DNA of 57,545 nucleotides from Gammaproteobacteria bacterium (GCA_003599485.1 QZKM01000017.1:1-57545); one strand, 5' to 3'; positions 39,269 through 53,803 are shown, counted from the stretch's first letter. The notes: a model not told the origin generated them from the sequence alone. Program-made: numbers and translations.

Positions 39269-39982
39269 CTACAACTTGAGTGCGAGGGTCAGCCCGTCGG
39301 CCAGAGGCAGCAGGCTCAAGGCGATGCGCGAATCGTGGTGTAACTTTTGATTGAGCTTGTGAATCGCCAGTGTCGCCTCGTCAGTCGCTCCCGGCATCCT
39401 GCCTCGCGCGACATTAGTACTTCCTTGTACGTCACAATGGAGCGCGTCAACTACTCGCCCATCACGTAGCATATTATCAAGCACGATCAGCCCGCCGGGA
39501 CGCAATAATTGCAGGCTGTGCTCATAATAGTCATCGTAGCCGGTCTTGTCGGCGTCTATGAATACAAAGTCAAACGTGGCGGCCTGGCCGTCGCGCAGCA
39601 GTTGGTTGAGAGTTTGCAGCGCCGGGGCAAGACGCAGTTCGATCTTGTCGGCCACCCCTGCCTCTTGCCAATAGCGCCGCGCGACTTTGGTCCATTCCTC
39701 GCTCACATCGCAGGCGATCAGCTTGCCGTCCGCAGGCAGGGCGAGCGCCACACACAGCGCGCTGTAACCGGTGAAGACGCCGATCTCCAGGGCCTTTTTG
39801 GCCCGCAGCAACTGCACCAATAGCGCCATGAACTGACCCTGTTCGGGCGCAATCTGCATGTTGGCCATGGGATGCCTGGCGGTCTCTGCACGCAGGTGCT
39901 TGAGCAGCGGCGGCTCGCGCAGCGAGACGGAGAGCAAATACTCGTACAAGCCTTCAGTCATGTTGATGGTTTTGTTGCTCAT
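39269..39982 (-). CDS. SAM-dependent O-methyltransferase (COMT-like) with repeat-encoded insertion
   Basis: 237 residues. Class I methyltransferase of the catechol/caffeoyl-CoA type: EIGVFTGYSALCVALALP (SAM site), FDFVFIDADKTGYDDYYE (metal/SAM), LIVLDNMLRDGRVVD. Between GRVVDA and DEATLAIHKLNQ, where relatives have only a short loop, there are about 20 extra residues (LHCDVQGSTNVARGRMPGAT). They are encoded by a 60-nt palindromic element at 39385-39444. The conserved end SLLPLADGLTLALKL is intact, so the protein is probably still active. Substrate unknown. Confidence 0.88.
   Translation of the reverse strand: MSNKTINMTEGLYEYLLSVSLREPPLLKHLRAETARHPMANMQIAPEQGQFMALLVQLLRAKKALEIGVFTGYSALCVALALPADGKLIACDVSEEWTKVARRYWQEAGVADKIELRLAPALQTLNQLLRDGQAATFDFVFIDADKTGYDDYYEHSLQLLRPGGLIVLDNMLRDGRVVDALHCDVQGSTNVARGRMPGATDEATLAIHKLNQKLHHDSRIALSLLPLADGLTLALKL
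39385..39444. repeat. Palindromic element B, copy 5 (in frame inside the O-methyltransferase gene)
   Basis: Plus strand: left end TCGCTCCCGGCATCCTGCC (39385 on), core GACATTAGTACTTCCTTGTA (hairpin GTACTTCCTTGTAC at 39417-39430), right end GGAGCG (39439-39444). Exactly 60 nt, so it adds 20 codons. Compared with copies 2 and 4, the core stem changes C to T on one side and G to A on the other, which keeps the base pair. Confidence 0.85.
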
Positions 39983-39983
39983 A

Positions 39984-40676
39984 TCACACCTGGCTCCCTT
40001 GCTTCTTCCATGTCACTTCATTGCGCAGATAGACGGGCAGCGCCTGTTCGGCCGGTACGGCGCCGTCTTCTTGACAGGCCACGCGCGCCAGGTGCGCTAT
40101 ATCCTGCGCATGAGGATAAACGTGCGCCCGGTAGTCTTGCAGGCGCGCACCCAAACGTGCCGTGAGTACCGCACCGTAGGCTTCCCAGCCTGAGCCTGCG
40201 CCGAACCAGATGCCCTGTTCCGGCACGGGTACTGTTCCCGGTGCGCTTACCCATTCGTCACCCAGTAAAGACATAAAACCGTTTTGATCGAGACAATAAG
40301 CCGCCCAATACACTTCGTTCATGCGCGCATCGGCAGCGGTCAGGACGCTGGTCACGCCGTGCACGCGGTGCATGCCTTGCGCCAGCGCGGCCAGCGACGA
40401 GATGGGTATGACCGGCAGTTCCGCGCCGAACGCGAGTCCTTGTACGACGCTGGCTGCGATCCGCACGCCGGTGAAGGAGCCCGGTCCGCGGCCAAAAGCG
40501 AGCGCATCGAGTTCGCCGAGCTTGAGTCCGGCCTGTTTGAGCAGGTTGTCCACCATGGGCAAAATGAGCGCGGTGTGCTGCTGAGGCGCGAGTTCAAAGC
40601 ACTGTTCAATGTGTGAATCAATCAGCAGCGCGGCGGAGCAGGCGTCGCTGGAGGTTTCAACGGCAAGGAGTTTCAT
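39984..40676 (-). CDS. tsaB: tRNA threonylcarbamoyladenosine biosynthesis protein TsaB
   Basis: Non-catalytic partner of TsaD in t6A37 synthesis. 230 residues starting MKLLAVETSSDACSAALL, with HTALILPMVDNLLKQAG and the signature FGRGPGSFTGVRIAASVVQGLAF. It lies 8 bases after rarA and 1 base before the methyltransferase gene. Nothing unusual is seen. Confidence 0.95.
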   Translation of the reverse strand: MKLLAVETSSDACSAALLIDSHIEQCFELAPQQHTALILPMVDNLLKQAGLKLGELDALAFGRGPGSFTGVRIAASVVQGLAFGAELPVIPISSLAALAQGMHRVHGVTSVLTAADARMNEVYWAAYCLDQNGFMSLLGDEWVSAPGTVPVPEQGIWFGAGSGWEAYGAVLTARLGARLQDYRAHVYPHAQDIAHLARVACQEDGAVPAEQALPVYLRNEVTWKKQGSQV

Positions 40677-40684
40677 GGTGAAGG

Positions 40685-42001
40685 TTAGTCCTTGGTTTTT
40701 TTATCGAGCTCGCGCAGATGCGCGAGCTTCTCGGCGATCTTGATTTCCAGGCCGCGCTCGACCGGATAATAATAGCGCCTTTCGCCCAGTTCTTGCGGGA
40801 AATAGCGCTCACCCGCGGCATAGCCTTCGGTTTCGTCGTGCGCGTAGCGGTAGTCTTTGCCGTAATCGAGTTCCTTCATCAGGCGGGTGGGCGCATTGCG
40901 CAGGTGCAGCGGCACTTCCAGCGAGCCGTGCGTCTTGGCGTCATTCATCGCGGCGCCAAATGCGGTGTAAACGGCATTGCTCTTGGGCGCGCAGGCCATG
41001 TACACCACGGCCTGCGCCAGCGCCAGTTCGCCCTCCGGTTGACCTAAGCGCTCCTGCACGTCCCAGGCGTTGCGCGCGATCTCCAGCGCGCGCGGGTCGG
41101 CGTTGCCGATATCCTCGCTCGCCATGCGCAGCACGCGCCGCGCGATGTATAACGGATCGCAGCCGCCGTCCAGCATGCGCGCCAGCCAATACAAGGCGGC
41201 GTCGGGCGAGGAGCCGCGCACCGATTTGTGCAGGGCGGAAATCTGGTCATAAAACGCCTCGCCGTATTTGTCGAAGCGGCGCGTGCCGCCGCTGCTCAGC
41301 ACTTCATTCAATAATTCTTCGGTGATGACGGCGCGCCCGTCCCTGGGCTCGGCAAGATCGGCGGCGATCTCCAGCAGGTTCAGCGCGCGCCGCGCGTCGC
41401 CGTCGGCTGCCAGCGCCAGGCGCTCGCGCAGCGTCTCAGCCATGTCCAGCCTCAGTTTGCCCAGGCCGTGCTCATCATCGGACAGCGCGCGGTCTATCAC
41501 CTGGTGGATTTCAGCGACTTGCAGCGCCTTCAACACATACACGCGCGCACGCGACAGCAGTGCGTTGTTCAACTCAAACGACGGATTTTCCGTGGTGGCG
41601 CCAATAAAGGTAAACGTGCCGTTTTCCACATAAGGCAAAAAGGCGTCCTGCTGTGATTTGTTGAAGCGATGCACCTCGTCCACGAACAGCACCGTGCCCT
41701 GGCCGAGCTTCTGCGCCTGCTCCGCCCTGGCAACCATGTCCCGAATGTCCTTCACCCCCGCCAGCACCGCCGAGATGCTCAAGAACTGGGCGTTGGATTT
41801 TTTTGCGATGAGGCGAGCCAGCGTGGTCTTGCCCGTCCCCGGCGGCCCCCAGAACACCATCGAGTGCAGGTGGCCGGATTCAATCGCCAGGCGCAGCGGT
41901 TTGCCCGGGCCGAGCAGGTGCGCCTGGCCGTAAAAATCCTCCAGCCGCTGCGGCCGCAGGCGGTCGGCGAGGGGGCGGGTATCAACGCTCACAAAGGCCA
42001 C
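40685..42001 (-). CDS. rarA: Replication-associated recombination protein A (AAA+ ATPase)
   Basis: Clamp-loader-like ATPase acting at stalled forks, also called MgsA. 438 residues. Walker A is GPPGTGKTT (52-60), Walker B is [10 protein letters not shown], sensor region [12 protein letters not shown], and the C-terminal tetramerisation region carries [20 protein letters not shown]. The start is GTG 42001, directly after the YbdD-like stop (TGA-GTG); a second in-frame GTG 9 bases later is also possible. Confidence 0.95.
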   Translation of the reverse strand: MAFVSVDTRPLADRLRPQRLEDFYGQAHLLGPGKPLRLAIESGHLHSMVFWGPPGTGKTTLARLIAKKSNAQFLSISAVLAGVKDIRDMVARAEQAQKLGQGTVLFVDEVHRFNKSQQDAFLPYVENGTFTFIGATTENPSFELNNALLSRARVYVLKALQVAEIHQVIDRALSDDEHGLGKLRLDMAETLRERLALAADGDARRALNLLEIAADLAEPRDGRAVITEELLNEVLSSGGTRRFDKYGEAFYDQISALHKSVRGSSPDAALYWLARMLDGGCDPLYIARRVLRMASEDIGNADPRALEIARNAWDVQERLGQPEGELALAQAVVYMACAPKSNAVYTAFGAAMNDAKTHGSLEVPLHLRNAPTRLMKELDYGKDYRYAHDETEGYAAGERYFPQELGERRYYYPVERGLEIKIAEKLAHLRELDKKTKD

Positions 42002-42184
42002 TCAACAACAGCGCCGCACGCCACTCCACTTGCGCTCTTGTTCTTGTTTGAAAAACTCGCGGCGGTTTAAAGGAATTTCATCGTGGTGTGTCTGCGCGTG
42101 ATGGGCAAGGTAACGCTCGTAGGCGTCATCGCCGCTCAAGTGGCGAATGGCATTTATTAATACAACAAGTTTTCGCTTGAACAT
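42002..42184 (-). CDS. YbdD/YjiX family small protein
   Basis: 60 residues. Matches the DUF466 family that accompanies CstA: GDDAYERYLAHHAQTHHDE, then REFFKQEQERKWSGVRRCC with the terminal Cys pair. In E. coli such proteins support pyruvate uptake by CstA/BtsT-type carriers. It starts 1 base after the cstA stop, so it is co-translated with cstA. Confidence 0.92.
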   Translation of the reverse strand: MFKRKLVVLINAIRHLSGDDAYERYLAHHAQTHHDEIPLNRREFFKQEQERKWSGVRRCC

Positions 42185-42185
42185 G

Positions 42186-44258
42186 TCAGTCCCTCACCCA
42201 GTCTTCGACCAGACGGCTCGGTATGTGTGGCGATTCGGTGACGGGCAGCACCGGTTTGTCGCTTAAATGACGTGCCGCGACGCGCAGCATGTCGAGCACC
42301 ACGACCCATAGCACCAGCACGAAGAACAGGGTCAGCCAGCCGTCGAGCCGCTGGTTGAAAATCAGTTGCGGCGCCACAGTGGCCGTGTCTGGCGGCAGCG
42401 CACCTGCGGCGAGTTTTACGGCAAGATCGTTGGCGGCGGCGAAAAAGCCGACGCGCACGTCCTCGCTCATGATCTTCTGCCACGCCGCGCTGGTGGTAAC
42501 GATGAGCAGCCAGGCGAGCGGCAAACCCGTAACCCAGGCGTATTTCAGTTTTCCCGATTTGATCAGGATGCCGGTGGCGACCGAGAGCGCGATGCCTGCG
42601 AGCATTTGATTGGACATGCCGAACAGCGGCCACAGGATATTCACGCCGCCGTTCGGGTCAATGACTCCAATATATAAGAAATAACCCCACGCGGCGACGA
42701 TGGCGGCGCTGGTAATGAGCACGGACGGATACCAGGAGGTGCGGCCCATCGGCCGCCACACGTTGCCGAGCAAATCCTGCAACATGAAGCGCCCGACGCG
42801 CGTGCCGGCGTCGAGCGTGGTGAGGATGAACACCGCTTCGAACATGATGGCGAAGTGATACCACATGGCGAGCATCCCCTGGCCGAAGGCGCTGCCGAAG
42901 ATGCTGGCCATGCCGACCGCGAGCGACGGCGCGCCGCCGGTGCGCGCGAACAGGGTCGCCTCGCCCATCTGCCGCGCGAGTTCGTTCATCTGTTCCACCG
43001 TGACCGGGAAGCCCCATGAGGAAATCGTGGCCACCGCTTCCGCCGCTTCTTTGCCGACGACGCCCGCCGGGCTGTTGATGGCGAAGTACACGCCAGGGTC
43101 GAGCACGGTGGCCGCGATCATGGCCATGATGGCGACGAAGGATTCCAGCATCATGCCGCCGTAGCCGATCATGCGGATGTCGCGTTCATTGGATAGGAGC
43201 TTCGGCGTGGTGCCGGAGGCGATGAGCGAATGAAAGCCGGAAATCGCGCCGCAGGCGACGGTGATGAATACGAACGGAAATACCGTGCCGCCGAAAATCG
43301 GGCCGCTGCCGTCTATGAACTGCGTGAGCGCGGGCATTTTCACTTCCGGCCGCAGAATCACGATGGCGATGGCGAGCAAAATCACCGTGCCCAATTTCAT
43401 GAACGTGGACAGATAATCGCGCGGCGCGAGCAACAGCCACACCGGCAGGATGGCGGCAAGGAAGCCGTAGCCGATGACAAACCAGGCGAGGCTCAGGCCG
43501 TCCAGGTCGAAATAACCGCTCAGCGCGGGGCTGTGGGCGATCCAGCCGCCGCCGGTCACGGAGAGCAGCAACAGCGCCACGCCGATGATTGAGCCTTCCA
43601 GCACGCGCCCCGGCCGGATGTTGCGGATATAGAGGCCGATAAAAATGGCGATAGGGATGGTGGCGAATACGGTTGAGGTCGCCCACGGGCTGTGCTTCAT
43701 GGCGTTCACCACTACCAGTCCCAGCACCGCGATGAGGATCACCATAATCATCAGCGTGCCGATGAGCGCCGCCGCGCCGCCGATGGGGCCGAGTTCATCG
43801 CGCGCCATCTGCCCCAGGCTTCTGCCGTTGCGGCGGGTGGAGAAAAACAGCGTGACCATGTCCTGCACGCAGCCGCCCAGCACCGCGCCGATCAGTATCC
43901 ATAGCGTGCCGGGGAGATAGCCGAATTGCGCGGCGAGGGTGGGGCCGATCAGAGGGCCGGGCCCGGCGATGGCGGCGAAGTGGTGGCCGAACACGATCCA
44001 GCGGTTGGTCGGCACGAAATCGCGCCCGTCGTTGATGCGTTCGGCGGGTGTGGCGCGCGTTTCGTCCAGCGTCAGCGCCCTGGCTGCGATCCAGGCGCTG
44101 TAGAAGCGATAGCCGATGGCGTACACGCACACCGCTGCGACGATGAACCAGATGGCGTTGATGGATTCACCGCGACTGAGCGCAATGCCGCCCATGGCAG
44201 CAGCGCCCAGCACGGCGATGCTGATCCAAAGAATCAAGGGCAATAATTTTTTAGGCAT
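42186..44258 (-). CDS. cstA: Carbon starvation protein A (pyruvate/peptide transporter family)
   Basis: 690 residues, about 16-18 membrane helices. Family patterns: RFVPTNRWIVFGHHFAAIAGPGPLIGPTLAAQFG near the N-terminus (DFVPTNRWIVFGHHFAAIAG here), GGCVQDMVTLFFSTRRNGRSL, GAISGFHSLIASGTTPK and LWPLFGMSNQMLAGIAL. CstA and its paralogue BtsT import pyruvate, and peptide uptake has also been reported. Pairing with the YbdD-like gene supports the call. Confidence 0.95.
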   Translation of the reverse strand: MPKKLLPLILWISIAVLGAAAMGGIALSRGESINAIWFIVAAVCVYAIGYRFYSAWIAARALTLDETRATPAERINDGRDFVPTNRWIVFGHHFAAIAGPGPLIGPTLAAQFGYLPGTLWILIGAVLGGCVQDMVTLFFSTRRNGRSLGQMARDELGPIGGAAALIGTLMIMVILIAVLGLVVVNAMKHSPWATSTVFATIPIAIFIGLYIRNIRPGRVLEGSIIGVALLLLSVTGGGWIAHSPALSGYFDLDGLSLAWFVIGYGFLAAILPVWLLLAPRDYLSTFMKLGTVILLAIAIVILRPEVKMPALTQFIDGSGPIFGGTVFPFVFITVACGAISGFHSLIASGTTPKLLSNERDIRMIGYGGMMLESFVAIMAMIAATVLDPGVYFAINSPAGVVGKEAAEAVATISSWGFPVTVEQMNELARQMGEATLFARTGGAPSLAVGMASIFGSAFGQGMLAMWYHFAIMFEAVFILTTLDAGTRVGRFMLQDLLGNVWRPMGRTSWYPSVLITSAAIVAAWGYFLYIGVIDPNGGVNILWPLFGMSNQMLAGIALSVATGILIKSGKLKYAWVTGLPLAWLLIVTTSAAWQKIMSEDVRVGFFAAANDLAVKLAAGALPPDTATVAPQLIFNQRLDGWLTLFFVLVLWVVVLDMLRVAARHLSDKPVLPVTESPHIPSRLVEDWVRD

Positions 44259-44330
44259 GGGTTTAGGGTTGCGCTTTTTTTGAGATAATCTAGCAAACCC
44301 GGTGCAAAGCGCAAGTGCGCGCGGCGCGTA

Positions 44331-46580
44331 TCAGGGATTGAACCAGTAGCGCCTGTGACTATTGCGGTAACCCGAGATATGTGTGCCGTTTGCCGTAAAT
44401 TGAATCTCAATCGCCCCTTGCGCGGGCGTGTCGAGCAGGTGGATACCACGCGCTTGATAGCGCTGCACGACGCTGGGGTGCGGATGACGGTAACGGCTGC
44501 GATAACCTGCGGGGATCAGCGTATAGCGTGGTTTTACCGCGTCAATAAAGTCTTCCGTGGAGGAGGTTTTGCTGCCGTGATGCGGCGCGACCAAAACATC
44601 GGCACGCAGGTTTGCGCCACTTTCCAGCAGCGCGCGCTCCGCCTTGGCTTCAATGTCGGCGGGTAACAATATACTGCCGTGGCGGCTGGTAATCTTGAGC
44701 ACGCAGTTTGCGTTATTGCCGATTGCACCGGTGCCGGCGGGATGCAAGATTTGAAATTCCACGTCATCCCATTGCCACACTTGGCCCGCCAGGCAATGTT
44801 GCCCACTTTGAAAACGTTCCGGCACGCTGCTCAACACGCGCTCCACCGGAAACGCGGCGAGCACCGATGCCGCACCGCCGATATGGTCGTTATCGCCGTG
44901 GCTGATGAGCAAGGTGTCAATGTGACTCACGCCGCGATAACGCAGATAGGGCGCCACCACGGCGCGTCCGGTGTCGAAACTCGCGCTGTAACGCATTCCC
45001 GTGTCGAAGACCAGGACATGCCGCGCAGTTTGCACAACCGCCGCCAGTGCCTGATCCACATCCAGCAGGGTAACCCACGCCTCCCCCGGCGCTGGCGCGG
45101 GTGGACGCACCAGGAACAGCGGCAGCAGCCACACTGCGCCCACCCAGCGCGCGGGGAAGCCGCGCGGCGCGAGCAGCCACGCCGCGCCGAGCGCCGCAAC
45201 GGCGACGGTCCAGGTCAGAGGCGTGTGTTGTATCCACTGGGTATGAGGCAGGCGCGATAAAAACTCCAGCGCGCTCCACAATTGCGCCATCACCCATCCG
45301 GCTATTTGAAACAATGCGCCAGCGAGCGCATCAGGAAAAATCAGCACGCACAACGCACCCATCAGCGTGAGCGGGATGACCAGGATCTCGATCACCGGAA
45401 TGGCAAGCATGTTGGCAAGCGGACCGGAGAGCGAGGTCTGCTGAAACATCACCAGCAATAGCGGCAGCAGTCCGATGGCGATCACCCACTGAATGCGGTT
45501 CCATTGCCGCCACTTGCTTTCGCGCACGCGTCCACGGAGCGTAAACAAGATGATGGCGACCGAGGCGAACGACAGCCAGAATCCCATTGCCATTACGGCA
45601 AGTGGATCGTAGATCAGCACTGCGAACAGCGCGGCGGCGAGCACATACGAAGGTCGCGTCGAGCGGCTGAACAGCAGGGTACCCAACACCACCACGAGCA
45701 TGATGAGCGCGCGCTGCGCGGGAATGGCGAAGCCCGCCAGCGCGGCGTAAAACAGGGCGGCGAGCAGGCCCGCAAGCGCGCCCGCCTTTTGCGAGGGCAG
45801 TCTCAGCACCGTGTAACCCGGCCAGGACCACAGCCAGCGCGCCAGAAAAAATGCAATTCCCGCGACCAGCCCGATGTTCATACCGGAGATGGCGATCAGG
45901 TGCGTGGTGCCGGTGCGGCGCAGCACTTCCCACTGTTCGTCGCTGATGGTGCTTTGGTCGCCGTTGGCAAACGCGACGATCATGCCCGCGACCGGTGCGC
46001 CGGCGAGCGCCGCGTGGATGCGTTCGCCGAGCTGCTGGCGCATGCGGCCAATGAGATACGAAGGCTCGGAGGCGATGCGCTGCGGCGTGTAATCCTTGCG
46101 CACGTAACCGGTGGCGCGGATGCGTTGCTGGAACAGATAGGCCTCGTAGTCGAAGCCGCCGGGATTCTGGAAACCGTGCGGGCGTTTCAAGCGCACCTGC
46201 ATGCGCCATGTGTCGCCGATGCGCGGTGCGAAAGCGAAGTCATGCACGTTGAGTCTGATCTTGCCGGGTATGACGACCGCGCGGCCTGAAAATTCAGCGC
46301 GGCTGACATCAAACTCGAAACTGACGCCGCGCTCCAGGTCTTTGGAGAGACCGGCAACAGTGCCCTCTATGAGCAGGTCCTGGCCTTCCAACTCCTTGGG
46401 CAGGCTGTGTTCGAGGATCAGGCCGGAGCGCAGCGTGATCCAGAACACGCCCGCCAGAAAGAACAGCGCAAGGCGCGTAACGGGATAGCGGTATGCCAGG
46501 CACAGTAATACAAACGGCAACACGCTCCACCACAGCGAGGGCAGGGCGGGCAGGGACTGCACCAGCAATACGCCGCACAA
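44331..46580 (-). CDS. comEC: ComEC/Rec2 DNA-uptake channel protein
   Basis: Inner-membrane channel for transforming DNA. 749 residues as drawn: N-terminal helices and soluble OB-like region, the Competence domain (HLIAISGMNIGLVAGIAFFLARWL, then RALIMLVVVLGTLLFSRSTRPS), and a C-terminal metallo-beta-lactamase-like domain (LISHGDNDHIGG, VLVAPHHGSKTSS). The true start is unclear: hydrophobic, family-like residues (RAHALAFLCGVLLVQ) begin upstream of TTG 46580, but no ATG, GTG or TTG precedes them in frame before the stop at 46671-46673. Confidence 0.9.
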   Translation of the reverse strand: MCGVLLVQSLPALPSLWWSVLPFVLLCLAYRYPVTRLALFFLAGVFWITLRSGLILEHSLPKELEGQDLLIEGTVAGLSKDLERGVSFEFDVSRAEFSGRAVVIPGKIRLNVHDFAFAPRIGDTWRMQVRLKRPHGFQNPGGFDYEAYLFQQRIRATGYVRKDYTPQRIASEPSYLIGRMRQQLGERIHAALAGAPVAGMIVAFANGDQSTISDEQWEVLRRTGTTHLIAISGMNIGLVAGIAFFLARWLWSWPGYTVLRLPSQKAGALAGLLAALFYAALAGFAIPAQRALIMLVVVLGTLLFSRSTRPSYVLAAALFAVLIYDPLAVMAMGFWLSFASVAIILFTLRGRVRESKWRQWNRIQWVIAIGLLPLLLVMFQQTSLSGPLANMLAIPVIEILVIPLTLMGALCVLIFPDALAGALFQIAGWVMAQLWSALEFLSRLPHTQWIQHTPLTWTVAVAALGAAWLLAPRGFPARWVGAVWLLPLFLVRPPAPAPGEAWVTLLDVDQALAAVVQTARHVLVFDTGMRYSASFDTGRAVVAPYLRYRGVSHIDTLLISHGDNDHIGGAASVLAAFPVERVLSSVPERFQSGQHCLAGQVWQWDDVEFQILHPAGTGAIGNNANCVLKITSRHGSILLPADIEAKAERALLESGANLRADVLVAPHHGSKTSSTEDFIDAVKPRYTLIPAGYRSRYRHPHPSVVQRYQARGIHLLDTPAQGAIEIQFTANGTHISGYRNSHRRYWFNP

Positions 46581-46672
46581 AAACGCCAGCGCATGCGCCC
46601 GGATGTCCGTGCCGGCGCGTGACAGTGCGGCTATTGCTGGCGGTTTATTAATATGTGTTTTAAACTGGTTTT

Positions 46673-48166
<1,494 letters not shown>

Positions 48167-48277
48167 TCATAAACGGGAGAGAGCGGATTTAAAAGCACAC
48201 AATTCCTGCAAAGCCCTTTCCAAGGATGGGGATTAAGACATAGAATCGCAAGACTACGATAATAACAGGGAGACGCC

Positions 48278-49684
48278 ATGCAGCTATTCCGCACCAAACC
48301 CAGTTCGCCGGACGATTACTGCAACAGCGGATTAAGACGCGAATTGAGCGCGTTTGACCTGACCCTGCTCGGCATCGGCGCCATCATCGGCACCGGTATC
48401 TTCGTGCTGACGGGCATCGCCGCCGCCACGCTCTCCGGCCCCGCCGTGGTGCTGTCCTTCGTGGTGTCGGGTCTGGCCTGCGCCTTCGCCGCGCTGGCCT
48501 ACGCGGAGCTGGCCGCCAGCCTCGGCGGCTGCGGCAGCGCCTATGGCTACAGCTATGCCGCACTCGGCGAACTGCTCGCCTGGATGGTCGGCTGGATATT
48601 GATCCTGGAATACGGCGTGGCCACCGCCGCCGTGGCCAACGGCTGGTCGGGTTATTTCAACAATGCTTTGACCGCCATCGGTCTGCCATTGCCCTACTCC
48701 CTGACTCATGCGCCCACCCAGGGCGGCCTCATCAATCTGCCGGCGGCGGGCATCGTGATTGCGCTGGCCATATTGCTCATTATCGGCGTCAGACAAAGCT
48801 CTCAGTTCAATGCGGCGCTGGTGTTCATCAAGCTGCTCACCATCGCCGTGTTCATCGGTGTGGCGGTATTCCACGTCAATCCGGATTTATGGAGCCCCTT
48901 TATGCCCTTCGGCTGGAGCGGCGTCGGGCCGGAAGGCAAACCCATCGGCGTGCTGGCGGGCGCGGCCATCGTGTTCTTCGCCTACATCGGTTTCGACGCC
49001 GTCTCCACCGCGGCGGAGGAAACCAAAAACCCGCAGCGCGACGTGCCCATCGGCATCCTGGCCTCATTGGCGATTTGCACCGTGATTTACATCGTGGTGT
49101 CGGGCCTGCTCACCGGCATCGTGTCTTACAAGGAGCTTAACGTCTCCTCGCCGGTGGCGCACGCCCTGCAACTGCTCGGCATCAACTGGGCCTCCGGCCT
49201 GGTGGCCACCGGCGTCATCGCCGGCCTCACCACCGTGATGCTGGTGCTGTATTACGGGCTCACGCGCATCTTTTTCGCCATGTCACGTGATGGGCTGCTG
49301 CCGCCGTTTTTCGGCGAAGTGCACGCGCAACGGCAAACGCCGGTGCGCGTGATTGTCCTGTGCGGCCTGCTCATCGCCGCCATCGCGGGTTTTGTGCCGC
49401 TCGGCGACCTGGCCGAGCTCACCAACATCGGCACCCTGGCCGCGTTTGTGTTCGTGTGCATCGGCGTAATCGTGCTGCGCGCGCGCCAGCCGGAATTGCG
49501 CCGCCCGTTCAAATGCGCCTGGCATCCGGTGATTCCGGTATTGGGCGTGCTTTCCTGCGGCCTGCTCATGGCCAACCTGCCGCTCATCACCTGGCAGCGC
49601 TTCGGCGTGTGGCTGCTGATCGGCCTCGCGGTATATTTCGCCTACTCCATGCACAACAGCCGTTTGGCCAGAGCGGCGCCATGA
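48278..49684 (+). CDS. APC-family amino acid permease (CAT/YfnA-like)
   Basis: 468 residues, about 12 helices. Start LRRELSAFDLTLLGIGAIIGTGIFVLTG is the APC substrate-site helix (GIGAIIGTGIF), followed by AYAELAASLGGCGSAYGYSYAALGEL and FFAYIGFDAVSTAAEETKNPQRDVP. These patterns are typical of cationic amino acid transporter-like (CAT) permeases; the exact substrate is unknown. ATG 48278 has AGGGAG upstream. It converges with pgi (3-base gap). Confidence 0.92.
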   Translation: MQLFRTKPSSPDDYCNSGLRRELSAFDLTLLGIGAIIGTGIFVLTGIAAATLSGPAVVLSFVVSGLACAFAALAYAELAASLGGCGSAYGYSYAALGELLAWMVGWILILEYGVATAAVANGWSGYFNNALTAIGLPLPYSLTHAPTQGGLINLPAAGIVIALAILLIIGVRQSSQFNAALVFIKLLTIAVFIGVAVFHVNPDLWSPFMPFGWSGVGPEGKPIGVLAGAAIVFFAYIGFDAVSTAAEETKNPQRDVPIGILASLAICTVIYIVVSGLLTGIVSYKELNVSSPVAHALQLLGINWASGLVATGVIAGLTTVMLVLYYGLTRIFFAMSRDGLLPPFFGEVHAQRQTPVRVIVLCGLLIAAIAGFVPLGDLAELTNIGTLAAFVFVCIGVIVLRARQPELRRPFKCAWHPVIPVLGVLSCGLLMANLPLITWQRFGVWLLIGLAVYFAYSMHNSRLARAAP

Positions 49685-49687
49685 GAT

Positions 49688-52840
<3,153 letters not shown>

Positions 52841-52844
<4 letters not shown>

Positions 52845-53776
52845 GATTGCTTGTCCTTTGTGCGCGAGGCGTGACCGCCGAAGGCGTTACGCATCAAGGA
52901 CAACAGGCGATGGCCGTAACCGTTGTCGCGGCTGGCAAAGCGCATCTGCAGGGCGAGCGTCATCACCGGAGCGGCCACGCCCTGGTCCACGGCTTCAATC
53001 GCCGTCCAGCGGCCTTCGCCGGTGTCTTCCACCTGGGCCGGGAATTTTTCCAGAAATTGATCGGTATTCAGCGCGCCCTTGCTGTTTAACGCCTCGGCGG
53101 TGAGATCGAGCAGCCAGCTGCGCACCACGGAACTGTGCCGCCACAGCTCGGTGATTTGCGCCAGATCGAGGTTGAATTCCTTTTTGCCGTGCAATAGGCT
53201 CAAGCCTTCCGCGAACGCCTGCATCATGCCGTACTCGATGCCGTTATGAATCATCTTGGTGAAATGTCCCGCGCCGACCGGCCCGACGTGCGCCCAGCCC
53301 CGATCCGGCGCGGGGGCGAGCACCTTGAGCACCGGCGCCAGCGCGCGCGCGGTCTCCTTGCTGCCGCCCACCATCAAACAGTAACCGTTCTGCAAACCCC
53401 ACACGCCGCCGGAGGTGCCGGCGTCCATGAAGCCGATGCCGTGTCCGGCGAGCAGCGCGCCGCGCCTTTCGCTGTCGTGATAATTGGAGTTGCCGCCGTC
53501 CACCACGATGTCATTCCTGGCCAGCAGCGGGATTAAATCATGTATCGCCTGTTCAGTGGGTGCGCCGCTCGGCAGCATGAGCCACACGATGCGCTGCGGC
53601 TTGAGCTTGCCGGCCGCATCGGCCAACGAGTCCGCCGCGATCAGGCCTTCTTCTTTGACGAGTTGCTGCACGATGCCGGGGGAGCGGTTATGACCCACCA
53701 CCTCGATGTCGCCGCGGCGCAAACGGCGCGCCATGTTGGCCCCCATCTTGCCCAGCCCTATCAGCGCTAATCTCAT
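52841..53776 (-). CDS. gnd: 6-phosphogluconate dehydrogenase, short (YqeC/GndA-like) type
   Basis: Oxidative decarboxylation of 6-phosphogluconate. 311 residues, the short form, not the roughly 470-residue E. coli Gnd. N-terminal Rossmann [19 protein letters not shown], substrate/catalytic [12 protein letters not shown], and [24 protein letters not shown] with the catalytic Lys and Glu. Short forms often prefer NAD. A relic of the TCTAAAA-type terminal repeat lies about 12 bases upstream of the start. Confidence 0.95.
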
Positions 53777-53787
53777 ATAGAATTACC

Positions 53788-53803
53788 TTTTAGAGGCACC
53801 CAT
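53788..53803. repeat. Terminal sequence related to the aroC-side element
   Basis: TTTTAGAGGCACCCAT matches TTTTTAGAGGCGCCCAT at the right end of the 23167-23327 element, apart from one substitution and one T. It lies in the divergent gap between gnd and glgA. No matching second arm is seen nearby, so it is a solo end or remnant. Confidence 0.55.
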
